From assembly GCF_003268475.1 (NCBI RefSeq), contig NZ_MCIF01000002.1, positions 947,261 through 1,011,260 of the forward strand: a stretch of 64,000 nt of DNA, in the 5' to 3' direction. Below are positions 1-10,700 of the stretch, in pieces (the stretch's first letter is position 1; each line of letters begins with the position of its first letter). Origin of the DNA: Thermogemmatispora tikiterensis (GTDB lineage: Bacteria; Chloroflexota; Ktedonobacteria; Ktedonobacterales; Ktedonobacteraceae). The notes below the pieces were generated by a model that was not told where the DNA came from, ran no database searches, and saw only the letters and a list, made by a program, of their open reading frames with translations. Position numbers and translations under genes: made by a program.

Positions 1-1
1 A

Positions 2-1228
2 GAGGTCAAGGCGGGCGCGGCCAGTGTCGGGGGCACCCTGGGGCAGAAGGAAGCCGAGGTAGCCAACTACCCGACCGCCGTCTGGCTGGATAGCATCGCG
101 GCGGTGACCGGCGGGACCGGCTACCCGACCAACCTGTCCGGCTATCTGGATGCTGCCGAGCAGCAGGCGGCTTCCAGCAGCCAGCCGATCGTGATCACCT
201 TTGTGGTCTACGATCTGCCGGATCGCGACTGTGCGGCTCTGGCCTCCAATGGAGAGCTGAGCGTCTCCAACAACGGGCTGGCCATCTACGAGTCGCAGTT
301 CATCGATCCGATTGCGGCCACCTTCAGCCAGGCCAAGTACAGCAACCTGCGCATTGTGGCCATTATTGAGCCGGACTCGCTGCCCAACCTGGTGACCAAC
401 CTCAGCATTGCCAAGTGTGCGGAGGCCAACTCCAGCGGGGCCTATGTGCAGGGGATTCAGTACGCCATCAACAAGCTGCACCCCATTCCCAACGTCTATC
501 TGTTCATCGATATTGCTCACAGCGGCTGGCTGGGCTGGAGCAGCAATTTCCAGCCGGCGGTGACGCTGATCAGCAACACGATCAAGGGGACGGCGGCGGG
601 GGTCAACAGCATTGATGGCTTCATCAGCAACACGGCCAACTACACCCCGACGACGGAGCCGTATATGACGGCCAACGAGATGATCGGGGGGCAGCCGGTG
701 CGCTCGGCGAACTTCTACCAGTGGAACAACTATATCGATGAGATGCCCTATGACATTGACATGCGCAATGCCTTCATAGCGCAGGGCTTCCCGAGCACGA
801 TCGGGATGCTCATCGATACGTCGCGCAACGGTTGGGGAGGGCCGAACCGCCCGACGGGGCCGAGTAGCGCCACGGATGTGAACACGTTCGTGGATCAGAC
901 GCGCATCGACCGGCGCTACAGTCGAGGGAACTGGTGCAACCAGCCGGGCGGGATCGGAGCGCGTCCGCAGGCCAACCCGGCGAGTGGCTTTGACGCCTTT
1001 GTGTGGATCAAGCCGCCCGGGGAGTCGGATGGCTCCAGCAGCCTGATCCCGCAGGGGCCGAACAACCCGACGGGCAAGGGCTTTGATCGGATGTGCGACC
1101 CGACCTACGGGGGCAATTCGATGAACAATAACCAGCCGACGGGAGCGATGCCGAACGCGCCGGTGGCTGGGGCCTGGTTCCAGGCGGGCTTCGACACCCT
1201 GGTCCAGAACGCCTATCCGCCCTTCTAG
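2..1228 (+). CDS. GH6 family cellulase (cellobiohydrolase/endoglucanase), 3' part
   Basis: This is the C-terminal part of a secreted glycoside hydrolase family 6 enzyme that cleaves beta-1,4-glucan with inversion. The reading frame is open to the window edge, so the true start, signal peptide and any carbohydrate-binding module lie upstream. Family landmarks in order are YPTAVWLDSI at the left edge, VYDLPDRDC, IIEPDSLPNLV (the Asp of EPDSL falls in a family-conserved acidic motif), VYLFIDIAHSGWLGW, WIKPPGESDG and the late MCDPTYGG motif. The PPGES and MCDP motifs are more like bacterial exoglucanases than short endoglucanases, but exo or endo action cannot be settled from this part. No C-terminal binding module follows the catalytic domain. 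An intrinsic terminator lies about 60 bases after the stop, so it is transcribed separately from the kinase downstream. The family assignment is very secure. Confidence 0.93.
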   Translation, partial: EVKAGAASVGGTLGQKEAEVANYPTAVWLDSIAAVTGGTGYPTNLSGYLDAAEQQAASSSQPIVITFVVYDLPDRDCAALASNGELSVSNNGLAIYESQFIDPIAATFSQAKYSNLRIVAIIEPDSLPNLVTNLSIAKCAEANSSGAYVQGIQYAINKLHPIPNVYLFIDIAHSGWLGWSSNFQPAVTLISNTIKGTAAGVNSIDGFISNTANYTPTTEPYMTANEMIGGQPVRSANFYQWNNYIDEMPYDIDMRNAFIAQGFPSTIGMLIDTSRNGWGGPNRPTGPSSATDVNTFVDQTRIDRRYSRGNWCNQPGGIGARPQANPASGFDAFVWIKPPGESDGSSSLIPQGPNNPTGKGFDRMCDPTYGGNSMNNNQPTGAMPNAPVAGAWFQAGFDTLVQNAYPPF

Positions 1229-1289
1229 GCCAGTTTCGTCGGTCAGCAGGATCTTTGCTCTGGCGGCAAAGCTCCATTACCTGCGCAGC

Positions 1290-1338
1290 AACCTGGTGTT
1301 GTGGCTGAGGGACTAGCCACGGCACCAGGTTTGTTTTG
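1290..1338 (+). terminator. Intrinsic terminator of the GH6 gene
   Basis: AACCTGGTG (1290-1298) pairs with CACCAGGTT (1323-1331), and inside it GTGGCT (1301-1306) pairs with AGCCAC (1315-1320). A T-rich tract (TTTGTTTT) follows at once. It also shows that an in-frame GTG at 1301 is not a likely start for the next gene, because it lies inside this hairpin. Confidence 0.85.
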
Positions 1339-1462
1339 GGACAATTGGCTCGCGATCACCCTAGCCCGCTGTCGTCCTTTATGGTATCCTTATGGCAAGC
1401 GGGGGGATAAAGAGGGTTCCACCGCTAGAGAGGCGAGCAGCGCCCGCCTAAGCAGAGTAACG

Positions 1463-3580
1463 ATGGCTCCGGCTGCACCGGGTAGCTATACCGGCAAACA
1501 ACTTGGAAACTACCGCATTGGAGAGCGTTTAGCCAGCGGCAGCTTTGGCGAGGTCTATCTGGCCGAGCATCTGCTGCTGCCCCGCCGTGCGGCGATCAAG
1601 TTTCTCAGCAGCGCGCGTGGCGTCTCCGTCAAGGAGCAGCAGGCCTTTCTGCAAGAGGCCCGCCTGCTAGAGGCGCTACGTCATCCCCATATTCTGCCGC
1701 TCTACGATGCCGGTCTTGACCGGGACTTTCCCCCTTATCTGATCGCAGCCTATGCGGCTGGCGGATCGCTGCGTGATCGTCTGCGTCAGCAGCCGGACGG
1801 CTTGCCCTTGGAGGAAGCTCTGCAGATTCTGGAGCAGGTGGGACAGGCTTTAGAGCATGCCCACTCGCAGGAGAAGCCAGTGGTCCACCGGGATTTAAAG
1901 CCGGAAAATATCCTGTTCGATGCTGCTGGCAGTGCTCTGCTTGCTGATTTCGGGATCGCAGTCATCCTGGATGCGGCGGCGACGCAGCGCCTCTCGATTG
2001 CCGGGACACTGCCGTATATGGCCCCAGAGCAATTTGCCGGAGAGGTCTCGCCAGCCAGCGATCAGTATGCGCTTGGGTGCCTGGCGTATGAACTACTGAC
2101 TGGTCGCAAGCCGTTGACTGTTCCTCCCGGGGGAGGCTGGTTTGCCTGGGCCCAGCAGCAGCGTGAGGCTTTGCCACTCCCTGCGTCGCAGTTTCGTCCA
2201 GAGCTGCCCATCCATATCGAGTTGGCAGTCCTGAAGGCCCTGATGAAGGAGCCGGGTCGGCGCCACGCCTCGGTCGCCGAGTTTCTGTCTGCCCTGCGCA
2301 CCGCGCCCCACGATCCCGAGCAGTACCGAGAGCTGAAAGCCTGCTGGCTCCAGCGCGCGCGTGAGGAGGCCGCCCAAGGCCAGGTCGAGGCCGCTCTGCA
2401 GCGCTACCGGATTGTGGAGCGCATTGATCCTGTCGATCCGCAGCCGCTGCGCGAAAGTACTATGCTGAGGCGGAGTCAGCAGCAGCCCCCTGCCGCACCT
2501 GCTGCTGCCCAGCCCCGGCCTCAGCTTTCTCCTACTCCTGTTTCTCCTGCTCCCGCCGCCGCTCCCCTCCAGCAGTCGGCGGTTCCTGCTCCCGCTGCGA
2601 CTCCGTCCCTGGCCCAGCCCGTGGAGCTGCAGCCGCCGTCAGCACTCGCCGGGTCACCCGCGTTGTCCCCGGCAGAGTCTCCACTAGAGGAGGGTCGGGA
2701 GGCGGAGCAGAGGCGTCAGGAAGAGGAGCGAGTCCGGCTTCTGGCGCGGGCGCAGGCTCAGGCGCTGAAGGCGACTGGCGACCAGCTAGTCCGGCAAGGA
2801 CAGTATGGGGAGGCGCTGCGGAGTTATCTGCAGGCCACGGCCCGTGATCCAGAGCTGCCATTTGACTGGCGCTGGCTGGGTGATACGTGCTGGCAGCTGG
2901 CCCATTTCGAGGAGGCACTCACGGCTTATGAGCAGGCGCTCCGCCGAAACCCGCAGGATAGCTATGCGCAAAGCGGGCGTGCGGCTACGCTCCAGCGGCT
3001 TGGCCGGGAGGCGGAAGCGTTGCGGGCCTACGAGCTGGCGCTGGAGGCCGATCCGAGCAATGTGGCTGCCCACTATGGCCGCGGTCTGATTCTGCTGGCC
3101 CATGAGGCATATGGGAAGGCGCTGGCAGCTTTCGAACGGGCGGTGCAGCTGCAGCCGACCTTTGCCGCTGCACACTGCGCGCGCGGCGATGCGCTCTATC
3201 AGCTGCGTTCGTATCGGGCCGCCCTGGCAGCCTATGAGGAGGCGCTGCGCTATGACCCTGGGTTGGTCGATGCCCGCTATGGTCAGGCAGACACACTGCT
3301 GCAGCTCAGGCGTGAGCGGGAGGCGCGCGAGGCGTACCGGCTGGCGTTGGAGGCCGAGGAGAGGACTGGCCTGGGGAGGCTTTCGCTGCGGCGGGCTGAT
3401 GCGCTTTTTATTGTGGGGCGTTATATCGAGGCGTTATCGCTCTATGAGCAGCTTCTCCAGCGGCAGCCCGATGAGCCAGATTTGTATGAGCGTCGTGGCA
3501 ATGTCCTCAAGAAGCTGGGGCGAGAGCGCGAGGCGCAAGCGGCTTACAGAGAAGCGGACCGGCTGCGGGGCTATGTGTGA
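1463..3580 (+). CDS. Hanks-type Ser/Thr protein kinase with C-terminal TPR array
   Basis: This is a cytoplasmic protein kinase of about 705 residues. Residues 15-285 form the kinase domain: Gly-rich loop ASGSFGEVY, AIKF lysine, catalytic VVHRDLKPEN near residue 142, DFG, then GTLPYMAPEQ. A Pro/Ala-rich linker follows (about 350-415). From about residue 425 to the end there are eight or so tetratricopeptide repeats, which normally bind partner proteins. No transmembrane helix is visible, so unlike most kinases in this window it should be soluble. The ATG at 1463 is preferred because an upstream in-frame GTG (1301) falls in the terminator of the preceding gene, and the kinase fold begins just after it. 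An inverted repeat of 11 bp spans the stop codon (3554-3564 with 3592-3602) and may end transcription. The substrate is unknown. Confidence 0.9.
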   Translation: MAPAAPGSYTGKQLGNYRIGERLASGSFGEVYLAEHLLLPRRAAIKFLSSARGVSVKEQQAFLQEARLLEALRHPHILPLYDAGLDRDFPPYLIAAYAAGGSLRDRLRQQPDGLPLEEALQILEQVGQALEHAHSQEKPVVHRDLKPENILFDAAGSALLADFGIAVILDAAATQRLSIAGTLPYMAPEQFAGEVSPASDQYALGCLAYELLTGRKPLTVPPGGGWFAWAQQQREALPLPASQFRPELPIHIELAVLKALMKEPGRRHASVAEFLSALRTAPHDPEQYRELKACWLQRAREEAAQGQVEAALQRYRIVERIDPVDPQPLRESTMLRRSQQQPPAAPAAAQPRPQLSPTPVSPAPAAAPLQQSAVPAPAATPSLAQPVELQPPSALAGSPALSPAESPLEEGREAEQRRQEEERVRLLARAQAQALKATGDQLVRQGQYGEALRSYLQATARDPELPFDWRWLGDTCWQLAHFEEALTAYEQALRRNPQDSYAQSGRAATLQRLGREAEALRAYELALEADPSNVAAHYGRGLILLAHEAYGKALAAFERAVQLQPTFAAAHCARGDALYQLRSYRAALAAYEEALRYDPGLVDARYGQADTLLQLRREREAREAYRLALEAEERTGLGRLSLRRADALFIVGRYIEALSLYEQLLQRQPDEPDLYERRGNVLKKLGREREAQAAYREADRLRGYV

Positions 3581-3602
3581 GAGAGGACCCGAGCCGGTCC
3601 GC
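3554..3602 (+). terminator. Hairpin across the stop codon of the TPR kinase
   Basis: GCGGACCGGCT at 3554-3564 is perfectly complementary to AGCCGGTCCGC at 3592-3602 with a 27-base loop that contains the TGA stop. There is no T-tract, so it may be a 3' stabilising structure or a barrier between the convergent genes rather than a classical terminator. Confidence 0.45.
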
Positions 3603-3688
3603 TGGCTTGTGGGCGCCAGCCGGATGCCAGGGAGCCAGACCAGCGGCGTTCCTGGGGAGGCGACTGCAGCCTGCGAGCGAGCGCTTGC

Positions 3689-4708
3689 TCAGAGCTGGAG
3701 GGGGGAGCGCCGCAGGGTCAGGAAAATGGCGCCTCCCAGCAGGGCCAGGCCGGCGATGCCCAGCGCTGTCCAGATGATGAGGGCATACTGCTGGCCGCCA
3801 AGAAAGGTGTAGATGACAGCTCTGATAGCGCCTCCGACGACCAGAGCGGCCCCTCCCAGGAGAAAGAAGCGCACGCGCATAGCAATGCCAAAGATGAACA
3901 GGCTGAGCGACTCAGCCAGGACGAGCAGCAGCGAAACGAGCTGCTGCTTTGTTTCAGAAGCGACAATGCTCAAAATGAAGGAAGGGCTCAGTAGCAAGCA
4001 AGCGCCGATCACGATGGCTATGCGTCCTATCCCCTGGCTGCCCGGCGTCTGGCGATCGCGGAGCAGGAAGGGGCTGAGAACGACCAGATAGCTGGCCAGG
4101 GGCAGACAGAGGAGATCAAACGTCGGCTTCCAGAGCTGCCATATTTCCCAGGTCGAGGCCAGGGTAAACAGGAAGCCTGCAGTATAGCCCAGCCAGAGGC
4201 GGAAGGCGCGCCGCGGCTGCAGCAGAGCCAGCCAGACCACGAAGAGGCCCAGGACCGTCAGAGCGAGCGCGCCGGTCTGCGTCTGAGTTATGAGAACGAA
4301 GTAGATCAAGATGATCATGACCTGGCCACTGAGAGCCAGCAGCTGGGCGGGCACGGTGGGGGCCAGCCAGAGAGGTTCTGGCCTGATGAGGCGCCAGGTG
4401 AACTGCGATAGGAAAAGCAGGACGCAGACAAGGCTGGCCAGAAGCAGTGCCTCGTCGAGCGAGAGGGGGAGTGCAGATGGCAACAATGCCAGCAGCCAGG
4501 CCAGGAGTGCTGCTGGCAGGACCAAGGCCTCGGGAAGACGCTCGCGGAGCATGACGAGCGTGGCTAAGAATGCGAAGATAGCCAGTTCCAGAAGTCGTGG
4601 CCAGGAACTGCTGAGCAGTCCAGTCATGGTAGCGGCGAGAGCGGCGAGCAGGTACCAGGGCCAGCTCCAGAGCAGGAGGCTGGACCGCGGAAGGGAGTGT
4701 TCTCTCAT
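3689..4708 (-). CDS. Polytopic membrane protein coupled to the giant kinase
   Basis: A hydrophobic protein of 339 residues with about ten predicted membrane helices, rich in Leu and Ala, with no family signature I recognise. Its ATG overlaps the TGA of the upstream kinase gene (ATGA, 4705-4708), which implies translational coupling and roughly equal expression. It resembles the membrane part of that kinase in composition, and may be a detached extension or a partner subunit of it. No catalytic motif is visible. The C-terminus ends shortly after the last helix in FLTLRRSPLQL, placing a short basic tail in the cytoplasm by the positive-inside rule. The function is unknown. Confidence 0.8.
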   Translation of the reverse strand: MREHSLPRSSLLLWSWPWYLLAALAATMTGLLSSSWPRLLELAIFAFLATLVMLRERLPEALVLPAALLAWLLALLPSALPLSLDEALLLASLVCVLLFLSQFTWRLIRPEPLWLAPTVPAQLLALSGQVMIILIYFVLITQTQTGALALTVLGLFVVWLALLQPRRAFRLWLGYTAGFLFTLASTWEIWQLWKPTFDLLCLPLASYLVVLSPFLLRDRQTPGSQGIGRIAIVIGACLLLSPSFILSIVASETKQQLVSLLLVLAESLSLFIFGIAMRVRFFLLGGAALVVGGAIRAVIYTFLGGQQYALIIWTALGIAGLALLGGAIFLTLRRSPLQL

Positions 4709-7700
4709 CGTACTGTCTCCTCACGGCTGGGTGCGGCTGGAGAAGGCGCGCGTCGTTGCCAGGGGACACTTTGCTCTGGTCGACGGCGCGGACTCAGCAG
4801 GCCCAGCAGGGTAGCGATGGTCCCAATAATCGTTAGGATCTGGTCCCTTGTGAGGGACACCGGCAGGAAGGGAAGCGATAGCTGCTGGAATCCGACAAGC
4901 AAGACCAGACCCCAGGCAGTCCAAAGCCCGGTGAGCAGCGTCAGCACAGGCAGGCGCAGGCCCAGGGCCAGGAGCCAGATCAGGAGGCCATAGCCAAGCA
5001 GCAGAGCGGTGGCCCCGAGGACGCTGCTCTGCTCTGTCGCGAGACTGCCAGCGATGCCCACGGCCAGAACGCCGGAGCAGTTCGCGGCCAGGAGTGGAAA
5101 GACGTAGGCCCGCAGAGGCCAGTGCCGTTGTAGAAAGGCTCCGCAAGCCAGCCCGATGGTACACAGGAGGCAGAAGAGGGCCAGTCCGGCCATATCTGGC
5201 CTGCCCTGCCCAGAGCCAGCGCTGAGCTGTACGATGGAGGAGAGGGCCAACGGCACGCCCAGCCAGCAGATTACCACCTGGCGCAACAGCAGGCCGGAGC
5301 CATAGACGAGCAAAGCGGCCAGGGCGGGTCCCCAGGAATCGGCTGCGGGGAGCCGGGTGACCGGCCAGGGGTGTGGGTGAAAGAGGCCCAGCACGCTCCA
5401 GGTCAGAACGATGAGCGGCACCCAGGCCCAGGACCAGGAAGGACGGATAAGCCCGGCCAATGCTGGTGACCAGCGGCTGGCCCTGGGTTGCAGCAGCCGA
5501 TCGGCGAGGAAGGCTATGGCAAGCGCTCCGACGCCCACAGGTAGGAGGCGCCAGGTTGGCTCTGGCATCCCTGTGAGCGCACCCAGTCCCCACAGGCCGA
5601 AGATGCTGGTGGCCAGTGAAACCAGGGGCCAACGCTCTACAACGGCAACAATGAAAGCCAGCAGGGCAGAGACCAGCAAAAGGATAGCCACGGCAGCCGT
5701 GCCGAGCTGCTCCGTCACGAAAGGGAAGGTAGGAGTCGCGCAGGCAGCGAAGGCCGCAGTGACGTACCAGGGAGTCCCCAGTCGCAGGCGCAGCTGGTTG
5801 GCCCTGGGAGCTGGCAGGTGTTTCCAACGCCCCTGCGCGATCTGGCTGGTCCCGAGTGCAACGAGCGTGCAGAGCAGAACGAGGACGGGCGGGAGCAGGG
5901 CGGGGCCATTGTAGCGCTGAGCGGCGAGTGTGGCCAGCGCGGTGAGCACAGGCACCAGCCAGAGCAGGTCAGGTGCCTGCTCCAGCAGAGCCACAGCAGT
6001 GGCCAGCCCAGCAAAAGCTAAGAGCAGGTACGGCCCCAGCCGGGCAAGAGCGGGCAGACTGGTGGCCCACAACTGCGGGTCGAAGAGGGCGAAGCTGGTG
6101 GCGCCGACGCAGATCAGGCCCGCCATGTACCAGGGCAGTGCCCAGCGCCAGCGCTTCCCCTCGGCCTGGGGGCGGCGACGCTGCCAGGCACTCAGCCCCA
6201 GGCCCGCCAGGGCCGCGAGAGGTACCTGTCCCAGGAGCAGCAGCGCGTTTGGCAGCTGGCGCGCTGGGGGTGACAGCAGGGCGGCAACGCTGCCTTCCAG
6301 CAGTAACAGGGGTACCAGCCAGAGGATCTCTGGAAAGCCCTCCAGCGCGCCGATGGCTGTCGCCAGTCCGGCATAGCCCAAAGGTACGTAGGGATTCTGC
6401 TGCCAGGGCAGCCTGGTTCCCGAGAAGAGAGCGATGCTCACCGTCCCCAGGGCCAGCAAGGCCGCCGTATACCACGGGCTGGCACGCAGCAGACGCTGCT
6501 CGCGGCCCCGGTCGCCCAGGCGGCTAAGGGCCAGAGCCACCAGGGCACAGCCAGGGACCAATAGAAGCGGTAACACGCTCTCCCCAACGAAGCGCAGCTG
6601 TGCCGAGAGGAGATCTGGCAGGATCAAGGAGGAGACTTCCAGTACCAGTATGGGGACCAGCCAGAGCAGGCTAGGTGCCTGCTCCAGCAAGGAAACAGCG
6701 GTGGCGATGCCAGCGCAAGCTAAGAGCACGTACGGTCCCAGATCGGTCAGTCTTGGCAGCCCTATTGCCTCCAGGCCTCCTGGCCAGTGGATCGGTGCCC
6801 ATAGTCTCGCGAAGAGGGCGACGCTGGTGGCGCCGATAGCAGCCAGGCCCCCTGTGTACCAGGGGAGCGTCCAGCGCCAGCGCCATTGTCTCTCTTTGGC
6901 CTGGGGACGGCGACGCAGCCAGGCACTCAGCCCCAGACCAACCAGGGCCGCGAGGGGTACCTGCCCCAGGAGCAACAACGCGTTCGGGAGCTGCTCCCCT
7001 GGCGGTGACAGCAAGGCGGCGCTGCTGCCTTCCAACAGCAACAGGGGCACCAGCCACAGCGCCTCTGGCAGCTTCTCGACCAGGCCCACCACCGTCACCA
7101 CCCCCGCCAGTCCGAGCAAGACAAAGGCGCTATACGCTTGAGGCTGATCCTCTAGCGGTGGCAGTGCATGCCACATAACCAGCAGTAGACTGAACAGTCC
7201 GGCCACATACCAGGGAACAGCCCAACGCTGGCCTCTGAGGCGGCTGACCAGCATGCCCACCACGGCGGTGCCGACGACCACAGCGGTCAAAGCCACGAAT
7301 GCATCTTGAACCAGCCAGAGGGCCGCCAGCGCCAGGAGAGCGGCAGGAACGAGCCAGAGGCGGGTTCTGCCCCAGAGGCCAGCCAGATAGGCGGCCAGCG
7401 CCATGACCAGGGCCTCGCCCACCGCCAGCCATTCGGAACCCGAGGAGAACGACGCCAGCGCCATCCCGCTCCAATACCACTGGGGCAGCGACTGATTGGA
7501 GGTATTAGCCCAATCCACCAGCAGCAGGACTGCCAGCCACAGGCTGGTTCCCAGGGCCACGATGGTCAGCGGCCAGTCCCACTCCCAGAATGTGAACAGG
7601 CGTTCAGCCTGCCAGTCCCGGGGTGCCAAGCGTGGAAGCGCAGCCGATCCTGCCGGTAGGAAGCGACGCAGCGTCGCCGCAAGAAGTGGCAGCAGGACAG

Positions 7701-10700
7701 AGCTCGCCAGCAAGACGATGGCCCATGCATCTGTCGCCCCAAGGACCGCGGAGACCCACAGCCCGAGCAGCGACAGCCCGACGACCAGGAACAAGCCAGG
7801 CAGGAAGAGCCAGAGCGAACGGCGCTGGGCGACCAGCAAAGCATACCCCACGGCACCCAGCAGCAGCGGCACCAGGGTCATAGCCTGGAGGTCCTGCTGC
7901 TGCGGGAGGAGGACCAAAATCAGGATCGCAACGGCGAGCGTCACCACCTCCCAGGGGGAGGCATAAGCGCGCCCGGACAGACGATGGAGCAAGGAGGAGA
8001 GAGCCGGCAGGCCGCCGCAGAGCAGGCCCAACCCCCACAAGGGACCAATCGAGGCCCAACCGATTCCCTGCCCAATGGCCGCATAGTCCCAGACAAAGAG
8101 GCCTCCCGGTAGCACCTGCAGCCAGGGCGAGCGCTTAGGACGGAGGAGCTGCTCTCCCTCCGCCGCGGCCTCCGGCGCAGGGAAGAGTGTCATCAGCAGC
8201 AGAAGAGCGGCACTGGCGAATACAATCAGGGAGCCGGGTAGGAGGTCCTCCTGTTGGAGAGCGGCTTGCGAGGGCAGAATTGCCAGGAAGGGGATCAGCA
8301 GCAACAGGAGGAAGCGTAGCGCCGTCAGCTCGCGCCCGGGGCGCAGGAAGAGCCAGAGCGAGGGTGGTGCCAGACGCGCATAGCCCTCAAAGCAGGTGGC
8401 CAGCAGGAGCAGGCCCAGGCTGCTCATCAGCCGTGCATGTTGCGGGGCGATCAGACTGCAGGTGAGCGGCACGACCAAAGTGATCAGCGCCAGCAGCGGA
8501 TACTGGACAGAGGATCTGCGCAGGCGGGCGCCGACGCGCAAGAACCAGGCGAGGGCCAGGAGCAAGGTGATCGGGAAGGCAGAGAGCGGCATAGTGGATT
8601 GAGGGGGTGTTTCTGGTTGTAAGATTAATAAGAGCAGGAGTAGTAAGAAGCTTAAGAGACTGGCAATGCCAGTGAGTATATAGGCCAGGAACTGCGCCGA
8701 GAAGGCCAGAGGAGCGCGGAGCACATCCCAGGAGGTCCGCAAGAGCCGGGCTAGCGGGGAGTCCCCTGGCGCGAGCTGAGGGTCACCCAACGCCTCCGTC
8801 TCGATGAGAGCCAGCACCAGTAAGCCGCTTGCCACCCACCAGCCCCATGGAGAAGGCGCGATGGCCCAGACCAGGGAAACATCAGCGGCCACCAGGGCCA
8901 CGGCGCAGAGAATAGCAAAGGGACTGAAGCGCTGGGAGACGGCCAGCACGCCGTAGGTCACGGCGCCGTAGAGTGCCGTCAGCGCCAGCAGCCACGGCGT
9001 CTCATTGGAGACGATGCTCCTCAAGTCAGGGAAGAGCAAGGGCACTGTGAGCGCGAAGAAGAGGGCATAGATCCCTCTGAACTCGCGGAAGTGGCGAGAG
9101 CGCCCGGTGATTACGACCATCAGCGCGAAGAAGCCCTGCGCGCAGATGGTCACTGGCAGTGCGAATGTCTGTTGGGCGATGTGAAAGACCAGGAGCGCGG
9201 CCAGCAGCAGAAAGGTACCCAAGGCCACCATCAGGGCTGCCGGCGATTCGATCAGCGGTCGCAGCGTTCTGAGCGGGCTGGGGTGCGGCGGACGTGGTGG
9301 GCGTGGAGGCAGCGGAGGGCGCCCTGGAGTGGCTGCCTGTGATATCGGCCTGGAGCTGGCCGCTGTCGAAGGCTGCAGCATAGCGATCTGCGGCCTGTCG
9401 ACGCTCGCCCCCGGCGCCTGGAGAACCGACTCAGGAGCCTGATGCGGTGACCGAGACACGCTGGCAGGCTCACGCTCACCTGCAGGCATGGCTCCAACGG
9501 GAGCGGCACGTTGAGGCCCCTGCTGCGCCTGCAACGCTTTCCTGACCAGCGTGTCGTCGAGCTGAGCAGGCTCCGGTCCGTATAGGGACGCCGGCTGACC
9601 TGGTGCTGCCGCCGCTGCTCCCGAGATCGCTGGGGGGGCAGCCGTTCGTTGTGGCGTCTGGGCCTTAGACGGTGCGGCACTTGGCCCGGGCAACTGCTTA
9701 CTCGCGAGCAGTTGCCGCACCTCCAGGAGACGACGCCGATAGCGATCAATGGCCAGCCCCAGGGGTACAGCGGCAGCGCCGTAGCGCACCTCGCGTCTGA
9801 GGGCCAGCAACGAGGGAACGGAGAGCGACGCCAGCTCTCCCAGGCGCATGGAAGCCGCTCCGGCCTGGGCCAGGCGGCTCAGCTCAGCAAGCAGCTGCTC
9901 CAGAAAACGCTGCTCCTCCTGAAGATCGGACGGATACCCGCAGGAGGGGCAGGCCAGGGTTGCACTGGTTGCGGGCAAGGGCCGGTGGCAGAGGCGACAG
10001 AGGTGCCTCTGGCTGACCTGCTCCTCTGTTGCCATCGCACCCTCCGGCTGATAGAGCACCTGCTCTGAGGGGGCAGGGGCAGGTGGTAGCGCTGGCGACT
10101 TGGACCCAGGGGAAGAGCTGCCGGAGGGGGCAGAGGCAGCGACTGGTTGGCTGGCCGTTCCACGCATGGCCAGGACACAGGCCTCAATAAAGGCTTGCAA
10201 CGTAGGGAAACGCTTGCCAGGATCTTTCTCCAGAGCGTGCCGGAGCACAGCCTTTAGCTCCTCCGACACAGGCCCCATCAACGGTGGGGGGGGAGCATGC
10301 AGGTGTTGGGCACAGATCTCACGGAAGGAGCCGATAAACGGCGGGTGCCCACTCAGCCATTCGTAGATCAGACAGGCCAGCGCATACTGGTCACTGGCCG
10401 CTACCGGCAAGCCCATAATCTGCTCAGGGGCCAGGTAGGCTGCGCTGTCGCGCTCAGCAGCCAGGCGGTCCTGCCAAAGGGTTGGCAGGCTCAGCAGTCC
10501 AGCATCGCTCAGCATCAGGCTCCCGTCATCCTTGAACAGGATATTCTCAGGCTTGAGATCCAAATGAAAGAGGCCCTGCCGATGCAGGTGCTGGAGCGCC
10601 GCCCCAATCTGGAGCACTGCCGGGAGCACAATCTCAGGACGCAGGCGCGTCCCTTGCGGATAGCGCTGACGCAGCGAGCCGGACTGAGCATACTCAGTGA

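Noticed and set aside
1301-1462. GTG at 1301 as start of the TPR kinase
   Set aside because: It lies inside the GH6 terminator hairpin, and the added 54 residues have no kinase similarity. The ATG at 1463 is used.
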